Below, piece after piece: positions 6,589-11,468 of a stretch of DNA of 11,468 bases; within the stretch, counting starts at the first letter, position 1, and each line of letters opens with the position of its first letter. The notes under the pieces were generated by a model. It ran no database searches and was not told the origin of the DNA. It saw only the letters and a program-made list of their open reading frames with translations. The DNA comes from Bordetella parapertussis (GTDB lineage Bacteria; Pseudomonadota; Gammaproteobacteria; Burkholderiales; SG8-39). The stretch lies in assembly GCA_945869935.1 (NCBI GenBank), contig CAMBSA010000021.1:1-11468 (forward strand). The letters are read 5' to 3'. Made by a program: the position numbers and the translations under genes.

Positions 6589-7743
6589 CTAGTGCCGCCC
6601 CCCGTACCCCACCAGGCCCATCATCAGGCGCACCAGGCCGTAGCCGATCCACACCGGCACGCGCTCCCAGAGCGACCGCTGGAACCAGCGCCGTTTCGGC
6701 AGGTACTGCGCGCCCTCCTCGATGGCCTGCTGCAGCGAGGCGCGAAGTTCGCCCGCGAAACCCGGGTCCTCGATGACCAGGTTCGCCTCGCGTGCAAGCA
6801 TCAGACTGAAGGGATCGATGTTCGAGGATCCCACCGTGGCCCAGTGCCCATCGACCACCGCCACCTTCGCGTGCATGAAACTCTTCTGGTACTCGAATAT
6901 CTCGACGCCCGATTCGAGCAGCGACCCGTAGAGCGCGCGCGAAGCGTAATGCAGCAGCACATACTCCACCCGCCCTTGCAGCAGCAGAATGACGCGCACA
7001 CCGCGCTCCGCTGCAGCCGCAAGCGCGCGCCGGAAACGCGTCCCGGGAAAGAAGTACGCATTGGCGAGGATGATCTCCTCGCGCGCGCTCCCGATCGCAC
7101 CAAGATACGCCTCCTCGATGTCGGCGCGATGCCGCAGGTTGTCGCGCAACACCAGTTGCGCGCGCTGGTAACCCTTGGGCGACGCGTCCACGCCGGCCTT
7201 TCGCTCCACCTGCCAGCGGCGCTTGAGGTTCGCCCAGGCAACGAGCGTCCAGAGCCGTTCGACCGCCGCCTGCGCAGGCTCGAGGACGGGACCCTCGAAA
7301 CGCACCGCGTAGTCGTAGCGCGGCGGAACATGACCCGGCGTGTGCATGTCGTCGATCAGGTTTATGCCGCCGAGAAATCCCACCCTGCCGTCAATCGCCA
7401 CGAGTTTGCGGTGCATCCGGCGCAGACGGTGCTTGCGCCAGCGAAGCGAAATGTCCGGACGAAAAAAAAGCAGCCGCACCCCGGCACCGTGCAGCTCCTC
7501 GCGCAGAATCTGTGGCATGTCCTTGCCACCGAAGCCGTCGACCACCACATGCACCGCCACGCCGCGCCCCGCTGCACGGCAAAGCGCATCGGTGATGCGA
7601 CGTGAGCTTTCATCCTCGACATAGATGTAGGTCTCGAGGTACACCTCCGCCCGCGCCTCGTCGATCGCCTGCTCCAGCGCAGGGAAATACTCCCCGCCCG
7701 AGCACAGCAAAGTGATCCGGTTGCCCTCGATCAGTGCACTCAT
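6589..7743 (-). CDS. clsB: Cardiolipin synthase B (phospholipase D superfamily)
   Basis: Encodes 384 aa, membrane-associated, joining two phospholipids (phosphatidylglycerol in the classical reaction) into cardiolipin. Two HKD motifs are intact: His111-Lys113-Asp118 (HRKLVAID) followed by GRVGFLGGINL, and His291-Lys293-Asp298 (HAKVAVVD) followed by ATVGSSNID. The N-terminus lacks the two membrane helices of ClsA, and the hydrophobic/basic C-terminus (about 353-384) can associate with the membrane, both as in ClsB. Length is slightly below E. coli ClsB (413). It lies seven bases after the ybhP-like gene, the same pairing as E. coli ybhP-clsB, which strongly supports the subfamily. The start at 7743 has only a weak ribosome site. 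Confidence 0.92.
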   Translation of the reverse strand: MSALIEGNRITLLCSGGEYFPALEQAIDEARAEVYLETYIYVEDESSRRITDALCRAAGRGVAVHVVVDGFGGKDMPQILREELHGAGVRLLFFRPDISLRWRKHRLRRMHRKLVAIDGRVGFLGGINLIDDMHTPGHVPPRYDYAVRFEGPVLEPAQAAVERLWTLVAWANLKRRWQVERKAGVDASPKGYQRAQLVLRDNLRHRADIEEAYLGAIGSAREEIILANAYFFPGTRFRRALAAAAERGVRVILLLQGRVEYVLLHYASRALYGSLLESGVEIFEYQKSFMHAKVAVVDGHWATVGSSNIDPFSLMLAREANLVIEDPGFAGELRASLQQAIEEGAQYLPKRRWFQRSLWERVPVWIGYGLVRLMMGLVGYGGRH

Positions 7744-7750
7744 CGCGGCA

Positions 7751-8503
7751 TCAGGCCGGCAGCAGCCTCAGATGCGCCGACAGCGGCGCATGGTCGGAGA
7801 TGCGCGACCACGGACGGCCATGATGCACCTCCACGTGATCGACATCGAAGCCGCGCACATAAATCCGGTCGAGGCGCAGCATCGGCAGCAGGCTCGGGAA
7901 GCTGCGCGCCGGCTTGCCGTTGCGGTCGCGAAACGCCTCGCGCAGATGCAGCGCATCGGCAAGACGCTTGCCGATCAGGTTGCGCCAGTCGTTGAAATCG
8001 CCCGCGACCACCAGGGGCGCGTCATCCGGGACCATACGGTGGATGCGGTCGATCAGCGCGCCGACCTGGTGTCGCCGGCCATGTTCGTTGAGCGCGAGGT
8101 GCACGCAAAGACAGTGCAGCAGCCGCTCGCTGCCGGGCATGCTGATCTCGCAGTGAAGCAGGCCGCGCCGTTCGAAGGCATGGGCGGACACGTTCTGGTT
8201 CTCCGCGCTTTCGATCGGATAGCGCGAGAGGATCGCGTTTCCGTGGTGGCCGTGGTCATACACCGCATTGCGGCCGTAGGCGAACTCGGGCCATATCTCG
8301 TCGGCAAGAAATTCGTACTGCGGCTCTGAAGGCCAGTTGTCGAAGCGTGCCGCGTGACGCCGATGATGACCCTGCACTTCCTGCAGGAACACGATATCGG
8401 CGCCAAGCAGTCGCAGGTGGTCGCGAAGTTCGTGCACCATCATGCGCCGGTTGAATTGCGAGAAGCCCTTGTGAATGTTGTAGGTCGCGATACGCAGTTT
8501 CAT
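7751..8503 (-). CDS. ybhP: YbhP-like endonuclease/exonuclease/phosphatase-fold protein
   Basis: Encodes 250 aa of the EEP superfamily (DNase I/Mg-dependent phosphodiesterase fold). Conserved residues: Asn9 in ATYNIHKG, Glu42 in FLQEVQ, the GDFND block (Asp169, Asn171), Asp212 in RLDRIY and the terminal SDH (Asp237, His238). The catalytic set is complete. MKLRIATYN is taken as the N-terminus because the first strand of the fold begins there; the open frame extends 27 codons upstream into the lipoprotein gene but adds nothing family-like. The ATG overlaps the upstream lipoprotein stop by four bases (8500-8503). Partnership with clsB is conserved in enterobacteria and suggests a lipid-phosphodiester or phosphatase role rather than DNA cleavage, though its substrate is not established. 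Confidence 0.88.
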   Translation of the reverse strand: MKLRIATYNIHKGFSQFNRRMMVHELRDHLRLLGADIVFLQEVQGHHRRHAARFDNWPSEPQYEFLADEIWPEFAYGRNAVYDHGHHGNAILSRYPIESAENQNVSAHAFERRGLLHCEISMPGSERLLHCLCVHLALNEHGRRHQVGALIDRIHRMVPDDAPLVVAGDFNDWRNLIGKRLADALHLREAFRDRNGKPARSFPSLLPMLRLDRIYVRGFDVDHVEVHHGRPWSRISDHAPLSAHLRLLPA

Positions 8504-10029
8504 GGAAGGTCGAAATAGTTGCCGATCAGGTTCGGATCGTCGAAATGGCGCATGCCGACGAAGGCAGTGGCGTGCCTTCCCCACTGGCGCATCGCACCCG
8601 CGTTGGCGATGCCCATCGGCCAGAAGAGAAAGCGTTCGCCTCGCTCGCTGCCCGGCACGAAGCCCGCACTGTCAAAGGCGCTGCGGCGCGTTGGCGTGTC
8701 GCCCCCGCTTGCTGTCTCATGACTTGGCAACGAACGCAGATCGTTGTCGTCGGCGAACGCATACGGCCTGATCTCGCCGCCGAAACCCGGATCGACAAGC
8801 ACACGCTCGATGTAATGCGCCCCGGCGGACAGGCGGATTCCTATCCTGTCGCTCGCCGAATGTGCGACGAGAGACTGCGGCGAGAACAGGCCTTCGTCGA
8901 TCGTCTCGGGCTGCGGCTTCACGCGAATCCCGGAGACGGGAAAGAACAGGTGGTAGCAGCCGCAGTGATGGATCGTGTCGTACACCGTCGGCATGCCCGT
9001 GCGATCCAGCGTCACCCGCCAGATCAGCGCGTCGAACTTCCCGGCAAGCAGATCCCCCGGCGATTCCGGTGGCCGTGCCGCGAACCAGAAAACGTAGTTG
9101 AGTTGCAGCGCGAGGCGCCCGCCGACGATTGCGTGCGACACCCGGGTGTACACCGTCGGACGGAAGAAGTTCACCCACAGCCCGCCATCGGCGGCATATT
9201 CAACGCGGCCGATCCGGTCGTCGTAGCTCGCCTCATCGACGAGTATCTCCGGGGCGAAGGCGGTGAACAGGGCGTCGCTGTCCTCGCGCGAGATGCGCGG
9301 CACGCCGAGCGCATCGGGCGCGCTGCGCGCGAGGATCGCGCGCACGTCCTCCGCCTCCGGTCGGCGATGACCGCCGCCGAGCCGGTAGTGCACGGGCTTG
9401 CCCTTGACCGGAAGCGCATCGGGCGACGTGGCAAACAAAGCGCGCGTCTGCAACTGCCAGTTTTTCACACCCCACGCGAACGGCAGGCGGGTGAGCGGAT
9501 ACAGGCCAAGCGCGCGTCGCGCAGCGATGTAATCGGGCGGCACCCGCGCCGCCGTGCGCAGCGCATCGCGCGCCGCGGGGCCCGCGGTGTCGGCGGCGAG
9601 CAGGCGGGTACGACAATCGCGAAGCGCATCCGCGTCCGGCAGCGCTTCGCCGGAGGGCGCCGCCGGAGCGGAAAGATTCGCGAGTTCGATCCTGCGCGCC
9701 GTGTCATCCAGGGCTGCAAGTCGCGCTGTCCATGCGGCGAACGCCGCATCGCCATCGGAACGCGAGGCAAGCGCCTCGCCAAGCCGGTCGGCTCGCAGGT
9801 ACGGATAGCCGGGCAATCGCGGCTCCTGGGCATCCCGCACGCCTGCTGCATCGACAAGACGATCGGCCAGGGCAAACAGACGCGCGCATTGCGCAAGCAC
9901 GTCGTCCGCAGCGTCGCTCATCCGCGACGACGCGGGACTCTCGGCATAAGGATTGACGCTTGCGCATCCGGCGAGCGCGAACAACACGATGAGCGCAAAC
10001 AGCCCCGGACTACGCGTACCGCCTCTCAT
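8500..10029 (-). CDS. Large lipoprotein of unknown function with an HHCGCYH motif
   Basis: Encodes 509 aa that I do not recognise as a characterised family. The N-terminus MRGGTRSPGL...LFALAGC has a basic region, hydrophobic core and lipobox with Cys22; Ala at +2 is compatible with outer-membrane anchoring. Residues 40-165 are Ala/Arg/Asp-rich and probably helical. From about 190 the sequence becomes beta-rich, with conserved-looking blocks FAPEILVDEASYDDRIGRV (258-276), GLWVNFFRPTVYTRVSHA (283-300), NYVFWF (311-316) and YDTIHHCGCYHLFFP (350-364). His354-His355-Cys356-Cys358-His360 could bind a metal or form a catalytic centre. Both ends overlap neighbours by four bases: the start with the SRPBCC stop and the stop with the ybhP-like start. 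It is thus embedded in the lipid-related operon and translated with it. Confidence 0.85.
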   Translation of the reverse strand: MRGGTRSPGLFALIVLFALAGCASVNPYAESPASSRMSDAADDVLAQCARLFALADRLVDAAGVRDAQEPRLPGYPYLRADRLGEALASRSDGDAAFAAWTARLAALDDTARRIELANLSAPAAPSGEALPDADALRDCRTRLLAADTAGPAARDALRTAARVPPDYIAARRALGLYPLTRLPFAWGVKNWQLQTRALFATSPDALPVKGKPVHYRLGGGHRRPEAEDVRAILARSAPDALGVPRISREDSDALFTAFAPEILVDEASYDDRIGRVEYAADGGLWVNFFRPTVYTRVSHAIVGGRLALQLNYVFWFAARPPESPGDLLAGKFDALIWRVTLDRTGMPTVYDTIHHCGCYHLFFPVSGIRVKPQPETIDEGLFSPQSLVAHSASDRIGIRLSAGAHYIERVLVDPGFGGEIRPYAFADDNDLRSLPSHETASGGDTPTRRSAFDSAGFVPGSERGERFLFWPMGIANAGAMRQWGRHATAFVGMRHFDDPNLIGNYFDLP

Positions 10030-10661
10030 GGCGCGGACGAACTGAAGGGCGAGGGCAAGGCCGGTGGAGTCGACCGCATCTCGCGCGGCGGCCGCCGCAG
10101 ATCAGCATCGCGACGCTGGATCTCGGCGACGAGTTCATTGAAGCGCCGGTGCATCGAATAACGCACCGCGGTGAGCCCGATGATCGGCGGCATCATGAAG
10201 TCTGGCGCGAAGCGCCCGGTGTAGGCGAGGTGCACCCCGCCCGGGCGCTGAGAGATCTCGTAGCGGCCGATGAAATCGCGAAAGCTGCCCGAGATCGCAC
10301 GCGCGACGATGGTGCGCGGCGGGTTCTCGAATACGACCATGCGCACCTCGATCGGCTGGACAAACAAGAGAAAGCCGAATTCGCCCTTCTGCTCCACCAC
10401 CACCGGCCCCTCGCCGCCGGTCCCGCTGCGCGAAAGGATCTTCGAGCTGTGCATATCGGACACGAAACGCGGGTAGCCCTCGTAATCGGTGAGCACCGCC
10501 CAGACCGTCTTGGCATCGGCCGCGAGATCGACGCTCGCGGTGACGGTGACGAACTCGCCCTCGCGGATCACGTCGATCACACTGGTCTGGGCGATCGCCC
10601 CCCTCACGGCAAAAAATACCGAGCCAAGGGCCACGAGCAGAGGCAGGAACACCTGAATCAT
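10026..10661 (-). CDS. Exported SRPBCC/START-like (polyketide cyclase/COQ10-type) protein
   Basis: Encodes 211 aa. Residues 1-24 (MIQVFLPLLVALG...RGAIA) form a likely Sec signal peptide with cleavage after AIA, placing the protein in the periplasm. Residues about 37-180 fit the SRPBCC helix-grip fold: a VTVTASVDLAADAKTVWAVL strand-helix start, then DYEGYPRFVSDM, a central beta sheet and a long C-terminal helix (GLTAVRYSMHRRFNELVAEI). Such domains bind lipids, quinones or other hydrophobic ligands. The tail (190-211) is Pro/Ser-rich. The start at 10661 has AAGG eight bases upstream; an ATG two codons earlier (10667) would add an Arg to the signal peptide and cannot be excluded. Its stop overlaps the lipoprotein start by four bases. 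The ligand is unknown. Confidence 0.82.
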   Translation of the reverse strand: MIQVFLPLLVALGSVFFAVRGAIAQTSVIDVIREGEFVTVTASVDLAADAKTVWAVLTDYEGYPRFVSDMHSSKILSRSGTGGEGPVVVEQKGEFGFLLFVQPIEVRMVVFENPPRTIVARAISGSFRDFIGRYEISQRPGGVHLAYTGRFAPDFMMPPIIGLTAVRYSMHRRFNELVAEIQRRDADLRRPPREMRSTPPALPSPFSSSAP

Positions 10662-10726
10662 GCGCATGACCTTAGCATGCGGGGTGCCGGATCGGGCGAG
10701 GCCGCGGGAGCCGGCGGCGTTCGGGG

Positions 10727-11203
10727 TCAGGCCAGCCCGGCGCGGCGCGCGATCATCAGAATCGCGTCCCGGTTGGTCCAGGAGAGCGTGCGCTCGGCGG
10801 CATCGCTCCATGCCAGCCACTCGAATCGGGTGTGTTCGCGGGGCTCCAGCCTGACGGGCGTTCCCGCCGGCACTTCGAGGCTGAACATGTGCTCGCGGTT
10901 GTGGGTGACGCCGGGCGCGTAGCGTCCGCGGTGCTTGGCGAAAATCTCGAAACTGTTCTCGATCGCCCAGTCGGTGAGGCGGTGCACCCGTGCATCAATG
11001 CCGGTTTCCTCGCCCACCTCGCGCACCGCGGTGTCGGCAAGCGGCTCGTCCTCGTGATCCAGACTGCCGGTCACCGACTGCCAGAAGCCGGGCCAGGCGG
11101 CACGTTCCATCATCAGGACATCGATTCCCGGGGTGTGAATAACCACCAGCACCGAGCGCGGGATCTTGAAGCGCGGCGTGCTATCCGCCTCAGGAATCGT
11201 CAT
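10727..11203 (-). CDS. nudB: Dihydroneopterin triphosphate pyrophosphohydrolase, Nudix family
   Basis: Encodes 158 aa, cytoplasmic, removing pyrophosphate from dihydroneopterin triphosphate in folate synthesis. NudB-specific blocks are FKIPRSVLVVI (12-22), FWQSVTGS (40-47), FEIFAKHRGRYAPGVTHN (85-102) and SWTNRDAI near the end, all closely matching E. coli NudB. The Nudix box runs from Gly46 to Ile69 with REVGEETGI (61-69) intact; it is one residue longer between the first Gly and Glu than the GX5E consensus. Length is normal. It is followed by 65 bases and then the SRPBCC gene, and preceded by an AT-rich gap that probably contains its promoter, although I could not identify a convincing -35/-10 pair. 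No clear Shine-Dalgarno is visible at the start. Confidence 0.9.
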   Translation of the reverse strand: MTIPEADSTPRFKIPRSVLVVIHTPGIDVLMMERAAWPGFWQSVTGSLDHEDEPLADTAVREVGEETGIDARVHRLTDWAIENSFEIFAKHRGRYAPGVTHNREHMFSLEVPAGTPVRLEPREHTRFEWLAWSDAAERTLSWTNRDAILMIARRAGLA

Positions 11204-11207
11204 TAAA

Positions 11208-11228
11208 GTTTAACTTTTATTTTTAAAC
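11208..11228. promoter_or_regulatory. AT-rich inverted repeat upstream of nudB
   Basis: GTTTAA (11208-11213) and TTAAAC (11223-11228) form perfect arms around CTTTTATTT, immediately upstream of the nudB ATG. The whole stretch 11204-11228 is almost pure A/T in a GC-rich window. A second small dyad, ACTGC (11236-11240) with GCAGT (11249-11253), lies beside it. They could be an operator, part of a promoter, or a weak terminator for the upstream gene; none is a clean match. Confidence 0.3.
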
Positions 11229-11284
11229 CCAAGCAACTGCCCCTGAAAGCAGTCAATTTCAATACTCTATCCGGCATACTTCTC

Positions 11285-11468
11285 TCAGACAGAGAGCACT
11301 GGCCAGCCGGAACTCCAGCCATCGGGTCCGCCGATCAGGGTCCAGAAGGGCTTGCCCTGCTCGCGCCAGAAGGCGCTGGTCTCGGCCATCACTTCCATCG
11401 CCTCCTCGAACTCGTGGCGGTGCCCTGCGCAGAAATGCTTGCTCTTCTCGAGGATCACCACATAGCCC
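11285..11468 (-). CDS. C-terminal end of an unrecognised protein (partial at window edge)
   Basis: A - strand frame enters from beyond the window and ends at TGA (11287-11285), giving 61 codons including the stop. The visible residues begin GYVVILEKSKHFCAGHRHEF and continue FEEAMEVMAETSAFW, then end SGWPVLSV. The CAGHRHEFEEA stretch with Cys and two His, and the Trp-rich end, look like real protein, and the frame is open throughout with GC-rich third positions. I do not recognise the family. It is not the C-terminus of AspRS, which I recall often sitting upstream of nudB in betaproteobacteria. It precedes nudB by 81 bases on the same strand. Confidence 0.6.
   Translation of the reverse strand, partial: GYVVILEKSKHFCAGHRHEFEEAMEVMAETSAFWREQGKPFWTLIGGPDGWSSGWPVLSV

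Noticed and set aside
5882..6652. N-terminal extension of the creatininase-like frame
   Set aside because: The extra residues overlap the whole LysE gene in another frame and are Arg-rich noise; the signal peptide begins at the ATG at 5881.
5848..7605. Long + strand open frame (585 codons) opposite the LysE and clsB genes
   Set aside because: Very rich in Arg, His and Gln with no recognisable motif, and it crosses two well-supported antisense genes and the gap between them.
8545..10161. Long + strand open frame (538 codons) opposite the lipoprotein gene
   Set aside because: Its translation is Arg/Gly-rich with no domain or signal, and it lies antisense to a gene with a lipobox, conserved blocks and coupled neighbours. 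It is a typical GC-rich shadow frame.

Overview
The window is GC-rich, densely coding bacterial chromosome with Shine-Dalgarno-led genes, short gaps and several 4-base ATGA stop/start overlaps. The NudB-type Nudix protein, the YbhP/ClsB pair and the acyl-CoA thioesterase are all typical of Proteobacteria. The nudB to ybhP to clsB order suggests a betaproteobacterium such as a Burkholderiales-like lineage; that assignment is inference from gene content. I see no tRNA, rRNA, CRISPR array, transposase or phage gene.

Left part (1-3836). A hotdog acyl-CoA thioesterase (123-575, +) is preceded by a second, truncated copy of its own 5' end (4-61) and a short hairpin. It converges on an MliC-like lysozyme-inhibitor lipoprotein (585-944, -). 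A divergent intergenic region with a perfect TATAAT and two inverted repeats leads into a + strand operon: an NAD(P)-dependent aldehyde dehydrogenase, a MaoC-type hotdog hydratase and a ComB-like 2-phosphosulfolactate phosphatase. The substrates are unknown; the set looks like a small acyl-CoA/aldehyde catabolic unit with an orphan ComB.

Middle boundary (3837-3881). Two convergent gene blocks meet at a short palindromic repeat of the widespread GTCATTGC...GCAATCC type, which contains the very stable GCGAAGC mini-hairpin sequence.

Right part (3882-11468), all on the - strand. Read in the direction of transcription: the C-terminal end of an unrecognised protein, an AT-rich gap, nudB (folate synthesis), an exported SRPBCC/START-like protein, a large lipoprotein of unknown function with an HHCGCYH motif, a YbhP-like endonuclease/exonuclease/phosphatase-fold protein, cardiolipin synthase ClsB, a LysE/RhtB exporter, an exported creatininase-family hydrolase and an MFS transporter. 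Three junctions are ATGA overlaps, so most of this block is probably translated from shared transcripts. The most interesting part is the SRPBCC-lipoprotein-YbhP-ClsB run. It looks like an envelope lipid-handling module with at least one undescribed component; this is inference from gene order and predicted localisation. The downstream LysE-creatininase-MFS run looks like a separate transport/hydrolysis unit appended after an 84-base gap.
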